Shown here: positions 10,936 to 23,079 of the stretch, piece after piece
Layout: each line of letters opens with the position of its first letter
Position numbering within the stretch: the first letter of the stretch is position 1
NCBI GenBank assembly: GCA_963942565.1
Contig: OZ012684.1
Span: forward strand, 72,002,895 to 72,066,894
Origin: Maea johnstoni
Taxonomy: Eukaryota > Annelida > Polychaeta > Spionida > Magelonidae
Direction of reading: 5' to 3'
Length of the DNA: 64,000 nucleotides
The notes under the pieces: generated by a model
What the model was told of the DNA's origin: nothing
Seen by the model: only the letters and a program-made list of their open reading frames with translations
Databases searched by the model: none
Program-made: the position numbers and the translations under genes

Positions 10936-11470
10936 TAGTCTAGTCAGGAAAGGGGGGTTCTGTGCATCCCGGAAATCAACTTCTAATTGACGGTTTTATA
11001 TGGGGAAAAATGCGTAGAAAACGATTTGCTATGTTAAAAAGTTGTAAAAATGTCCCACGTGCCATTTTTATGCAAATTAAGACGCCATTATGCAAAAATC
11101 TGTATTTGTCATATCTATGCCAATTCTGCAGATAACTGAAAAATAATGGCCTCTAGACCCATATTTTGAGGGTCAAAAATAATCATGAGAACTATCTTAA
11201 CGTGGCTGCATGCATCGTTTGCATGTGAATATGCAAATTAGTGTAATAATTAGTGTAAGACATGCTAAATATAGTGCAATTATTTTGAATTTTTTTAAAA
11301 ACTTTTGACAAACTTTAAGTTTTTTGGGGTCAAATAAAAGTGGCACGTGGGACATTTTTACAACTTTTTAACATAGCAAATCATTTTCTACGGATTTTTT
11401 CCCATATAAACCCGCCAATTACAAATTGATTTCCGAGGGTGTACAGAACCCCCGTTTCCTGACTAGACTA
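10936..11470. mobile_element. 535-bp MITE with ~150-bp inverted ends and GATGAT flanks
   Basis: The left end TAGTCTAGTCAGGAAA is mirrored by TTTCCTGACTAGACTA at the right end. The match continues inward for about 150 bases, including the shared block AAAAATGTCCCACGTGCCA. Exactly adjacent on both sides is GATGAT (10,930-10,935 and 11,471-11,476), a 6-bp target duplication. It has no coding capacity. Six-base duplications are uncommon among cut-and-paste elements; IS3EU-like and Dada-like groups are possible families, but this is only a suggestion. Confidence 0.85.
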
Positions 11471-11689
11471 GATGATCCCTTGCGAAAACTAAGAGGTTAG
11501 ATCGAGAAAGGATCATCCGCGCTCACCTTCTACTTTTTTTACCACAAGGGCGATAGGTTTAAGATATCTAAGATGAAGATGAATCCATCTCGAAAGACAT
11601 CAGTCATCAGATGACAGATATCTGATATGACAACTGATATGTCAGATCAAGTCAGCAGTTACTGAGTTAGTTGTAATGAAACGCAAGTT

Positions 11690-11913
11690 CGCTCTAACAG
11701 CAGAGATCTGAATGGCAACAGCGTCATGTGTCAGAAACAGACTGTTCCACAGTTGTTGTGGCAGCTAACGAGTACACGTTCTCCCTAGAACCGCTATATT
11801 CGGATGCAGACAAGCAGGCCCTCTAAATCAAAACAAATCCGCGTGTGCGGCATGGGCGCAGACATATTAAGTGAGACTAGTGCGCATGTACCGAGTGACG
11901 TCATTCTTAGAAA
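11690..11913 (+). promoter_or_regulatory. Putative promoter and 5'UTR of first exon 1 (CRE and YY1-like sites)
   Basis: The stretch is richer in CG dinucleotides than its surroundings. It contains a perfect CRE palindrome TGACGTCA at 11,896-11,903, and the start codon lies in AAAATGGCGGA, the form of a YY1 site that often overlaps starts at animal promoters. A second AAGATGGCGG lies at about 12,100. There is no TATA box at a clear distance. The transcription start is not located. Confidence 0.5.
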
Positions 11914-11959
11914 ATGGCGGACCTTGCCACTTCACCGAAGGAACAGCGGTCACCCAAAG
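11914..11959 (+). CDS. Candidate alternative first coding exon 1 (MADLATSPKEQRSPK)
   Basis: The ATG at 11,914, in the context AAAATGGCGG, opens a 15-codon frame, MADLATSPKEQRSPK, plus one base. It ends at AAAG followed by the donor GTAATG at 11,960. The short, charged, Ser/Pro-containing peptide has no domain. It ends one base into a codon, like the candidate exons at 22,365, 51,011 and 55,037, so all could splice to the same downstream exon. The promoter-like sequence just upstream supports a transcription start here. The protein body would lie more than 50 kb away. The family is not recognised. Confidence 0.5.
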
Positions 11960-11989
11960 GTAATGTATTTACCTGTAAAAACTAGTATA

Positions 11990-14900
11990 TAGTGTACTCA
12001 GAATCGTAGCCGGCTCACTCTTATTCTACAGATCAACTGGATGATTACGTAGCACAAGAAATGTACCCATTCACATAATCTCTGTTATTATCGCTTAGAA
12101 AAGATGGCGGAATATCAGCACTGATTGTGATTTTCGTGCCAGAACATCGTCAAGGTTGAAACGAAGACACACGGGAGATCTGTCACGCGTCAAGGCTGGT
12201 GCTAATGAAAAAAGCATTGTACTCGAGGAAATTGGAGTACATAATCGGATGATAATCTGCATAGGCCTATGTGCATTGCCGGTTCTGACTTGGCCGCCAA
12301 TTCTTAGGAGATGAAATCTGTGTCGACTTGTGGGTCTTGATCTCATTTCTGACACTTTTCGAACCTGTCTGCCATTCCCACCATACGGAGCTGTCAAGTG
12401 TCATACATTTTGATGGAGCAATATCATGTATCTACCACAATAATGGCCTATCATAATACTTAGAATTAATTGGTCTTAATAGGGAAAGGGTGCTTGTATC
12501 ATGATAGTGACAGTTGATGGTAAAGACTAAAGATCTGAAGCCAGCAACAGGAAGTACACTTACTACATGTAGATATACACTTCTGAAATTGAAGCACCAC
12601 ACCCACCTTTCACTGACAAAGCCAGGGATTTATTATTTATTCTATTTTTGATTACATTGACCGTGATTGTTTTATGATGTTCAACGACTGTGCAGCACTG
12701 CAGCAGTCTTGGCATGGATTTGGAGCTGATTCACAACTTCAACCATGCACATACATGTTTGGTCGATTGGTGTTCCGCTACAAAGTATATGCTTATGGAA
12801 CTATTCTGTCAAATCAGTCATAAATACTGCTGAACAGGTCATCTGATCTTTTCCTGAGATCCTTATCTGATTTGTAAATCATAGGTCTGTCATTCATAGG
12901 CATTTCTATATAAAGCTATCCTAAATAATTAGACACTGACACATGTACAGCAATGGAAATGTAGACCTTAAATTTACATGATTGAAATACTCTGCAATAG
13001 ATTGTGTCTAATTGATATATTACCACATGTACATTGTATGTGCTAGATGAGGATAAGTCAGAAAAATGTATTGACCTTGATCTTGTTTTTGAACTGACTT
13101 TTTCTGTATATGTATACTATTGCCTACTCTTGATCATGAAAGGGTTGGTCAGGATCCATCATGTGAAAGATTTTTACTAGCCTCTCTTTAGTGGATTTAA
13201 GGTACCCCCTATAGTTAGCTTGTACTTGGGATACTCGTTAACTATTCATTGAGAGAGGGGATTATTCCTGGTTTCTATCGGCGCAATATGATCAAAACTG
13301 CGGCATAAAAAACCAAACCCTTCCTTACTTCTATAGTACTTATGGTATCACAACTCATTTTGTTTGTATATCAGGATGCATTATGAGAAATTAATGGTCC
13401 AGGGGTGCACATTCCTTTAAAAAGATAATTCAGCTGTCAAAGAGCAATTAAAGAAATGAAGTTTATTATGGATAGATATCACAAATTTCTGTCAGCATCC
13501 ATTTAGTTGTTCCCTGTTCAGACTGAAAGGGCTGGAAATAGGTGCACACATTCACATACTGTTTGTTAAAAGGGTTACTACTACTGGCTGAGTGGCTGAC
13601 TGCTTTGGCCAACCCTATAACCTAGTGCAAACCTAAACTGCCCTTTTATTTACTGTTGCCCACATTCCAGGTCAAAGACTAAGCACTTGATCAAATAAAG
13701 ATGCGGGTGTTATACATCTTAGCATTAAACTGTCATCATGTAAGATTTCTACATGCATGTTGTTGAAAGTATCAGGAATACAACCAAAGCCACACAAGGT
13801 TAGAAGTTCAACCTTTGATTAGAACCTGAAAATAAAATTCAATTTGTGTATGGTTCAATCACCTATAAAAACTTATTTTGATTCCTAAACATGTTTGTCA
13901 TCCCTGGCTACTGGAATCAAGCCAGATATCAATGTTTAGCTGAAATATGTCAAATAGATTGTGAGAGTGAACATTGACTTGGATCAGTTGGATGGGGTTA
14001 GCATATTTAGGAATGAAACCTACCTAGTAGTAAAATTTGTTTATGGAGTGTTTTGTAAGTAGGAAGAAAGACACCCCATTTATTTGTCATTGATATCACC
14101 TTCTTTACTCATTACATGAGGAGAGCTGATTTCTTGGAATTATTGTCAAATCTATTGTTTTATTTGGTTAATCCTGTGATGATTGTTTTGAAGGCTTGGT
14201 ATCTGATTTCCCAGCAATTAATCCTTGTCATCATGAACTCAGCTTTTAGTTTTGGTCTTAGAAATGTGATCACTGCGCCATCCAGCCCTTCATGTTTCTA
14301 CCTGCACTATACTTGACCACACCAAAGCCCCAGTAGAGAGAGACATATTGATCTTTCATGGGTTTACTCACTCGAATGGACCCAAACAAGAGATGGCAGT
14401 TCAGGAATGTACGTGTGTTATGATATATAGGTCACCCAGGTGCCCTTCATAGTTCATTCATTCACCGGCCAGTGGCTGTGCTTACTAGGTGTTGCGTTTG
14501 TCCCCTTTTACTCATTTCCTGGTCATAGTCTACTTAATCCATTAATGTGCTGAATCATTTTTAGGGCATCACTGTTGATGTTGGGTATGGAATGGGTTTA
14601 ATCATTAGCAGAGGGTAGGAATGCAGGTCCCACTTCTCCAGGTGGTGGTTGTGACCTAGTACTGTGCTGCTGTAGTAGTACTAGTGGCTCAGGTTGTTAT
14701 GGTCCTACCACTCTTCACAGTGAGCTGATTTAACACAGTGAGCTCCATGCAAGCTGAGCATGTGGTATGCCGGTAACATAGACATAGTAACCCAAGGCTA
14801 CCTAAGAAGCTGATTACCAAACCTCATTGGTGACTTTAGGTTGGTTAGCGTTCAGTCAGGGTCAGCCCTTGCCAGGAGGCTGGAGAGGTTAATCATCCCT

Positions 14901-16850
14901 ATGTGTGTTAGCCTATCAGTCTTGCCATTACCAGCTTGTTCAGGAATGGAAGTGGGTTCCTACACCCAAGTAACCAGTAGATGGCTTAATAGACCTGTGT
15001 GCTATAACTGCTATTAGTGGGTGGATTTTGGCAGTAATTGAACCCATCTCAAGGGTTTTATAGGGGGCCTGACATTTATCCTAGCCATCAAAGACAAAAT
15101 CTATGTAGCAACACAAGTTTTTCATTGAGTCCTTCATCCTTCATTGCATCCCTCATAATCTTTTAAAAAGCAGGAAGGATGACAGCACAGACAGTATTTG
15201 TTAGTGAGACCCCTGCTGCCTTCACAGGACGCTAGCAGTAGTTGAGCAATATTACAGTTATTATTTCAGGATAAATATTGCATCGGATGGGACCCTGGGG
15301 GTAAGCAAGCCATGGGGGTTGTGTTTTTATTGGCTGAACAGGGGGGTTGCTCTTGGTCACTATTGGTGCTCATCTCTGAAATTAGGTTGCTTGTCATGTA
15401 CTCTCCTCATTAGCTATAAAAACAAATAATAAATGAAATTTCAACTCCACTCTGCAACTACTCTGATGGACTTTGAGGTATGATCCAATTTCTTTGTAAT
15501 GGGTAACAAACTGGTAAAATACATGTACTTTTTCTATTAGCTAAGCTGTTTCTTGGACGAGGGTAATAGTCTAAGGTTTATTTTTAGCTGGAAATGTGAG
15601 AGGGTCGCTTGTTCATGTTTGCCTGGTCTAGTTAACAGGAAATGTTTCTCTCTTTTTATGCTAACTGTGATTGTGTGCACGTCTAGACCTTGTCTTGAGC
15701 ACTCAATTCATTATAGGCTGAAGTTTGTAGCTACACACGCTTGGTCCCAAGAAACTTCCCCATAAACTATATTATATACCAAATCAGTCACCTAGCTATT
15801 TTCCCTGTTAATCTATCATCATGTAAATGTTAATGTATATGCAGAGTTAAACTAAAGAGATCATACATTTTTAAGGGCTTAGACTGACTAAAATTGGTGT
15901 GGGCCCCTTCTATTTTTAAGGGGGCGTTGCATACGAGATATAGTGTTGAGACAACTATTGACTCATTCAAGAACTAGTCCTCTGACTCTATTGTTTTGTC
16001 CAAATTGAATGCAAGTATGTTGTCAGTGATATTTTAAGAAAGTTGATTATTAGGGATTCTTGGGCCCTCATACTGAACAGTTTCCCTAAGTTATGCTGTA
16101 AACTCAAAAGGTTACAGTCCTCCCCTAGTCCCCTATGTATACACTGTAACCTACATACCTAACCTTTACGTCTCACTAAGTAGAAGTGGCCAGGATGGGG
16201 TGAAAACATAGGATATGTTTGGAGCTGGTAAGGCTTGTTGAATTTGGAGCATTAGTAGGACAAGGGTCACAGCTGTGTAGATGATAAAGAGAGAAAGATC
16301 AGAACATAGTAGAAGAAAGGTTGACTTAGTTGTACTCATGTTAGCAAACTTATAGATATTTTACTACATTTGTCTGTTCTGATCTCACAGTTTGAGTCTG
16401 TTTTCGGTGTAGGTTATGGTACCAGAACTCAATTGGGTACATATAATATCAAAATAGTAGTAATATAATAGAATCAATGTATCATGATTATGTTAAGGAA
16501 ACCTTACGCCAGACTAAAATTTGTAAACTATGTGTTATCACCCAAGCATAATTAACATATGAAACAAAGCTTTGCATTAGAGTAGGGAAAGGCAAATGCA
16601 GCTACCGTAATACTGTTAGAAATGAATATTCTTTGGTTTAAGGAAAATTGGTATCATTCACATTCAATCATGATTGATATCAATTCCTATTTTAATTGTT
16701 GTATACATATTAAAGTATATATCAATAAGTGTTGGCATTGGGTCTTGGGAAATGAGCCCCTTACATATGGACTTAGTTATATTAATTAGTCATAGCGATT
16801 GTCCTTAGGTCAAATGCACTTCAAAAAGTGAGGTCCCTGATATGAAAAAT
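11990..16850. other. Probable intron, no coding feature recognised
   Basis: The stretch is AT-rich with short chance frames. The 100-residue minus-strand frame at 12,095-12,397 overlaps the promoter-proximal, CG-richer part and shows no domain or codon pattern I trust. No repeat with clear ends was seen. Confidence 0.45.
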
Positions 16851-16858
16851 AGACTGTA

Positions 16859-17175
16859 CAGGCCTCAACGCTAACTCAAAATGACACTGGCCCTGTAGGA
16901 CCAGTAACACCTATCATCTGCTGGTCCTGCAAAATCTTTACTGGTCCTACATTTTTTCTTTAACATAACAAGAAAGAACATTGCATATAATTCACCACAA
17001 CATTTATCTTTGTAGATTTCATCTTCATTTATTTCAAAAACATTTGGGGACATTCTCGGGGGGAAACATTTTAACAAGACTGTCTCCAAATGTTTACTTG
17101 GCCTGTAGAACCAGTTGAGGTATTTTTTTACTGGGCCGAAGCTGTTTTTGGGAATTTTTACTGGCCTGTGTCTTT
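16859..17175 (-). mobile_element. MITE, inverted copy of the 58.5-kb element, one end decayed
   Basis: The left end CAGGCCTCAACGCTAACTC matches the reverse complement of the right end of the element at 58,523-58,863. The shared interior includes blocks such as GTAGGACCAGTAACACC, AACATTTGGGGACATTC and CTTCATTTATTTCAAAAAC in inverted order. The far end is degraded, so no target duplication can be read. Confidence 0.75.
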
Positions 17176-17713
17176 GGTAATTAAAGATATTGAGTCCCTA
17201 TTATCTGGATTTTTGAGGAGATAAGAAGTGGAGATAGTGTTTATACTAGGTATTGGTTAATTTATCGCCCAGTCTCTCATTTCTATCTCTGTTCATTGTA
17301 ATATTGCAGTCAAATAGTTGCTACTTGGTTGTAACAGGAACAGTATATGATAGTCTATCATAGACTGTTCCTGGTTGAAAGGAAGAGATGGGGTATGGAA
17401 CGGGTGACGCTTCCCATGATAGATGTTGGATATACTGCTATCATATGATATGCATTGGACGTCTTAGCACACAATTCCTGTGTGAAGAAAGCATTCACTC
17501 TCAAACAGGAAAAATCAATGAAAGGGTCAATACTTTCCTGCACAGATTCTTGGGCGCATCATTTGTATGGATTTCCTTCTTAGAAGACCATGCAAGTGTC
17601 ATCCCCTATAGATGATTAGATTTATATTGTTATACCTAAAGCACTATTTGGTAGTTAAGTATTTTTTGGAAACCAAGTGAAACATTATCTGCTATAGGTC
17701 TTCCATCAGTAAA

Positions 17714-17860
17714 CCTTTATCCAGGGAGCCGAACCACATCTTGAAAAGCTTCCTAAAGGTGTTCTGTATAGAAAACAGTATATATTTGGGCTCCCTGCAG
17801 AAATTCAAGGAGAATTCAAGGGAGCCCTGGGCGCCTAGGACCCCCTAATTTTGAGCCCTG
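17714..17860 (+). mobile_element. MITE of the CAGGGCTCAAAATTA family, left end decayed
   Basis: It matches 30,521-30,698 in the same direction: CCAGGGAGCC, then CATCTTGAAAAGCTTCC, then TTGGGCTCCCTGCAGAAATT, ending CCCCCTAATTTTGAGCCCTG. The first ~20 bases are not recognisable. Confidence 0.75.
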
Positions 17861-17879
17861 TTAATAGGCATGGTTAAAG

Positions 17880-19780
17880 GTTGTGTGAACATTTCAGTGG
17901 GTACAAGCCTCTAAACCAAATGCCTTTACCTTTAAAGGCTGGTTGAGGTAAATACCCCTTAGTATATTACATAAGAATAAGAAACTCCAGAATCTAAGCT
18001 CTAGTTTTGCAACGGCGTATTAAGGTGAGGATTTTCTTGTAGATGGGGTTAATGATCCAGTACACCCACAACATAAATTACATAATCATCCGCTGTGGAC
18101 CATCTTAACCTATTCATATCTGTAGATCTTGACAGGGGTCACCTGGATCTATGATACTTTTAGAAATATCTTTGGATTTAGTCTTGAATTGCTAAATATT
18201 TGAAATAGAGTTTTAAGTTAGTATCTGATCAACATTTCTCCTTCAAGAGTAAGGCCAAAATAGTCAGGCAGTTTTTGGTACTACAGACATGAACAGGTTT
18301 ATGTGGGTCACTTGAATGTTGATAATTTTAACGAATCACAGAAGTATCCACCAGAAGTTTGGTCACACAATGGTGAGTTGATTCAAACTAGGTTACGCAC
18401 ACTGACCACTCGGCCATGTTTTCCTTTAGTACTTAAAAATTCTTATGATTAGGACTGGTGTGTATTTGGTTGAAATTGAACAACATTTCTTCCATTTAGC
18501 TTCTGTATTTGTACAATTTTCACACCAAATCTCGCATAGGATCTCCCACAGAGCATTTGAATTCTTATTCAAATGAAAATTTGGAGATAATTTCAAAGAA
18601 CAAATTGTATCTGTGATTTTGGTCCATTCTTGGCTGGTTCATAACAACCTAGAAGGCCAGATGAGAATGGATTTTGTGAATAATGTCAATGTATATCAAG
18701 TCACCCTCTACAGGCTATGGGGTTAATATCCCTATTGGACCTTAAGAGTCCGAACTAGCCCACAGTAGGACTATCTATGACTGACATGAATGTGGAAAAC
18801 AATAAAATGTGGTTGTATGGATACCCATACTCCAGTAAAGAATGCAGCACTTGAGAATTTATCACATATTTATCATATCCCCAGTGAGGGCCATATCTGG
18901 GCCATGTAATGTTTTTATTACCTGTGTGACCGCCTTTCAACTCAGATATTGTCCTATAAAGAGAGGGTAGTTGTCCTAAATACCTGATGTGTAATACAGC
19001 TTGTATATTTTTGCATGTTCATCACATGCAAGAAAGTAGGCTGTGTCTTCAACCGTCTTGTATTTTCACTGACTTGTTTTTAGTAAAAAATTTCATCTCT
19101 GTGGAAATGATCTAGTAGAGATTTCTATGTAGAAAACAAGGAACACTTCAAGAATATGGGCTCCTTCAACCATCATTTTTGCTCATATTAGTAATGAATT
19201 GCATTTATTGTGCTCCAATGAAAAATGTCAGTCCCTCATCACGTTTCACTATTAGAACATTTTCCATTTCTGGGCTATCATGGGTACACGCAATCACTCT
19301 GAATGGATATTAGGATGAGAAACTCTGACCAGGTATGCAGGGGATGCAGGTTGCCAAGGAAACAGTAGCCATCCAGGGTTTATTATTTGGTTGCCATGGT
19401 AGCTATTTTCTTGGCCCAGTATCGCTTAATGCAGAAGTGAAGTAGCACCTAACTCAACTGGTTTTCTTTGTCAAATATTTTATCATGCACCAATATTCTC
19501 TCTTGATGCAGGTTGTACGGAATTAATTCACACATGAAGCCAGAAGGTGATGCATATATAATCTACAATAAAATCTGGCATGGAAAAATAGGAAAGAAAA
19601 GAATAATATTATGTGTGACTGATAATGAATGATATAAATGAATGCTGGCCAGAATCTTTATGTTTTCATCGATAGATTTCAGGATCAGGTCCTAAGCAAT
19701 CAAATTGATGACCAATATCAAAAGTTAGTTCCCCCACAGTTGTATTAAGGTGAACCCTTACAGTATGCAGGGTCTGACAG
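17880..19780. other. Probable intron, nothing recognised
   Basis: The stretch is AT-rich and non-coding on both strands, with no repeat ends or convincing splice pairs noted. Confidence 0.4.
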
Positions 19781-19796
19781 ACTGACACTTAGTTTT

Positions 19797-19952
19797 CATG
19801 CTAGGGGCCGGAAAAGGTCTTTTGACAAAAATAAGTGGTCAAAAACAGGATTTCTGGTTATTATACATACTATTTTGGGCCCCTAGTTTGAAAAATCTAG
19901 GAGCCCACAGCAAAATCTAGGGGCATATGCCCCTGGGAAAGTCGAACCCTGG
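19797..19952. mobile_element. Possible decayed MITE with GGGCCCCTAG blocks
   Basis: The blocks GCTAGGGGCC, TGGGCCCCTAG and CTAGGGGCATATGCCCC are mutually inverted. The stretch ends in GTCGAACCCTGG, similar to the inverted CAGGGCTCGA end of the other elements. The left end is unclear and no target duplication is visible. Confidence 0.4.
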
Positions 19953-19959
19953 TATGTGT

Positions 19960-20027
<68 letters not shown>

Positions 20028-20029
20028 GA
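19960..20029. repeat. CA microsatellite running into TA
   Basis: About 26 CA units are followed by a short TA run. The apparent 83-residue minus-strand frame is translation of this repeat. Confidence 0.95.
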
Positions 20030-21829
20030 TTTTGAAGTCGGCATATTATACACCTATTATCTACCTGTGGACACCAGCCTAATCTGGCCCAAGTGGTTTG
20101 ATGTGGATTGGTGGTGATTTGGTATCTATGTAGGTAGGATTCTGACATCTCCCTATCACTAAATTATGTGTGAATGTTAGGTCATGATAATGGCTATTCA
20201 AGGAATGTTTGCTTTATCTAATATCATTGAGAGCCTTAGCACTGAAAAGACCTTCATCTAGTAGGTGACTGGTAATGTTGATTACTAGGAACTAGCACAG
20301 AAAGGTAGCATTCATAATAGAGGTATCTTGGCCTGCCATTTATAAGTAATAATCTGCCTTGATGACCTGTTGGCCTCAGTTGCTTTACTGAAGCTTTATT
20401 TGGTCTTAGTTCTATGAATATTGTGATTTGTATTGTACTTTGTGCAGCAATATGCACCCTCTTAAATGTCAAATTGCTGAAAAATCCCCATAGGCAGTGA
20501 TAGATATCTAGTTAGGAGATGATGAATGAATTTAATGTCAAGATCATAAAAAGCACATCATCATCAACCTCCCATTGGATTTTAACAGAATTCTAACATC
20601 AATTTACCACAGTCTACGTCTTTAAAAACACTAAGTAAGAAGGTAGTCCAGTGGATAACCATATTTGCACAGAGGAGCTTTCTGTATGCAAAATATGAAA
20701 TATCATATAAAGTTGTTTGCTCCTAAGGCAGGAATTTAAATGAGGATGTCAGAGAGTACAAATGGGAGGAAAGGGGGCAATTTATTCAACAAGATTACTA
20801 TATTAAATCTGTTAGATTATCATTTCTTCTCTCTTCTGATATGGTCAATGCATTGTATCTTGATTGGAGGACATGAAACTTGTCACAAACTTAGTTGGAA
20901 CATTTAGCAATTCCTAAAATTTTGCTGCCATAAATATACCCTAGACAGTCCCAGATCAGGTCAGTGACCTACTTTCATGTCATGCTGTCATAGAAGTTTT
21001 ATTGTTACCCAAAAATTATCATGTATCATCATTACCACCCAGGTAATAAGAAAGAGGTTATCAGTAGTTATTTCAGCTTTATTTTTTGTGACCCATTGGA
21101 CCTGAAGGTAGTATCAAGTGGTTTCATTTTCATAGCTACATCATGACATGTCATTGTAGTATTTTTTCTATGGATTTATATTTGCATATAGTGGTCTTTC
21201 AATATAATCTAATTCAGAAGGAGGATTGAAGCCACAACAGTGTAAAGTTTTGAATATTCTAACACTTTTGCATAATGGAGTGATTTGATTTTTATGTTGA
21301 AGTCGGTTGAAGTTTACAGGTTCTGAAATCTTGCAGCCTTGTTTTCAAATAAAATTCCTTTCATAACAAATACACATTAAGTAACACCAGCAAGTAGAAG
21401 AGAAATACATGTACATCTTCCATTAAACATCTGTGCATAGCATTTAGTTCTTCTTGCAAATGATATCAAAACATGAAAAACGTATTTTCCCTAGGCAAGA
21501 CAACTGATCGAAATGTTCTAGTTGCCAATTCATTTGTTTTATTTATAATTGGTTGCGGGAACCCCTATCACAGTATCTGGTGTCTTACAAGTTAGGTCCA
21601 TACGGGCAACATAGATTAATACAGACAGGTGGGACCCCATGCAGTTTCCATTCTGGATAAGACAATCAGAACTACATCTAATATGAATACTACAAATGTG
21701 AATAAACTAGCCTGCAGTTAGGCCTCTGTTTAAGCCATCAATTGTATGGATGACAGTGGTCCAGCTCATCCAGGGTTGCCTGTATTGAGCTGTTAGGATA
21801 TTTCTATCTTGCTAAAGGATTTGTATTAC

Positions 21830-22364
21830 CACCAGGGCAGTTTGCTGCTGGGCTGTCTATTGTGAAGTTGCTCATCTCTGGCTGTATTGTGCAGCACTCA
21901 GCAGTGTGCCACAGGGAGAGAGAGGGATGAAATGGCAATGATGGCAGTAGCGGAGGAGGTAGGAGGACTACCCTAGGCGCTACACCAACAACACACGTGG
22001 CCATACATCAGACGCACCACTGGAAGAAAAGACAGGAAGATGTGTTTTAGATTGTGGCATTTCCACGATGGCTTGTCCTGAAGGCAAAGCTATTTTCCCT
22101 GTATGTACAGTATAAGCGTGCGCATCATTTTGAGATGATTCAGTCTCAGCTATCTCTCCCAGTCCACAATCACTCTGACAGCATGGTAATTGGATTAGGA
22201 AGGCTTCAAGACTATGTGGTGTAGAGGAATGCACGCTCATATTTCCCTCATATGATTTAAAGACAGGATTATCAGCTAAGGAACTTAAAGGAGAACATCT
22301 TTTAAGTATTATACAGTTTTTCACAGCTTCCCCAACTGCAAATTCTTGATTAAAGGTACTCCCA
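21830..22364 (+). promoter_or_regulatory. Putative promoter or 5'UTR of first exon 2
   Basis: This block is less AT-rich than the DNA around it. It leads straight into a short ATG exon with a consensus donor at 22,384. It holds homeodomain/Meis-like motifs (TGACAGCATGGTAATTGGATTA), but no TATA box is obvious. The open frames of 66 and 114 residues on the minus strand show no domain. Evidence that it is a promoter is indirect. Confidence 0.3.
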
Positions 22365-22383
22365 ATGGAGCCTTTTAGTGAAG
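22365..22383 (+). CDS. Candidate alternative first coding exon 2 (MEPFSE)
   Basis: The ATG at 22,365 is followed by six codons, MEPFSE, and one base, and ends GAAG directly before GTAAGTG, a near-perfect donor. It leaves the same splice phase as the other candidate first exons. Very short first coding exons are common in genes with many promoters. On its own it is too short to prove; the donor strength and phase agreement are the support. Confidence 0.35.
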
Positions 22384-22889
22384 GTAAGTGTCATATAAAG
22401 TGATTAATTTTCCTATGTATTTGCACTCTGTTTATTACAAATACATTTATGTATATATGTTTTTGTTTTTGTTTTTGATAATGACATAGTGAAATGTTGA
22501 AATGTTGAATCCAATAGAATGGTTCAATTGAATATTTACATTTTATACATTTATACCTCAGCTGTGCCTGGGACATCTCTTTGTGTTATTTTGACCCCCT
22601 TCCAACAATATCGATCTGAGAGGTTACAAGGTTGTGGTTTTGTGGAAAATGTCACAAGGAATCTAGTCAGTATCTGCTTCAGTTGATCTGCATCAAAGCA
22701 CTCTTGCAGTGTGTTTTGATAGCTATAGTTACACTATTGTTTAAAGGTATATTTTACAGTGTATGCATGTATGAGCCCAATGAATGGCCAATTGATTTCC
22801 GATTGTGAGTTCAGAAGTCAGGTATTACTTCTCACACCTGTCCAGTTAGATATTCTGCCTGCAGCAATTAGGTGGAAATGAAGCATATT

Positions 22890-23071
22890 CAGGGCTCAAA
22901 ATTAGGAGGTGCTGGGAGACAAGCGCTCCCCTGAATTCTCCTGCGGCTTCCTCAAATTTCTCCAGGGAGGCCGAGGATGTGAAGATGTACTGGTTTCTTT
23001 ACACAACATCTCAAGGTAGCTTTAGAAGATGCAATTGGGCTCCCTGGATAAGATCTTAATTTCAAGCCCTG
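22890..23071 (-). mobile_element. MITE of the CAGGGCTCAAAATTA family with ATATT duplication
   Basis: The ends CAGGGCTCAAAATTA and TAATTTCAAGCCCTG are inverted, and exact 5-bp repeats ATATT lie at 22,885-22,889 and 23,072-23,076. The orientation is opposite to the copy at 30,521. Non-coding. Confidence 0.9.
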
Positions 23072-23079
23072 ATATTGCA

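Noticed and set aside
12095-12397. 100-residue minus-strand frame beside the first promoter
   Set aside because: It lies in promoter-proximal CG-rich DNA where stops are rarer; no domain, and the residues look random.
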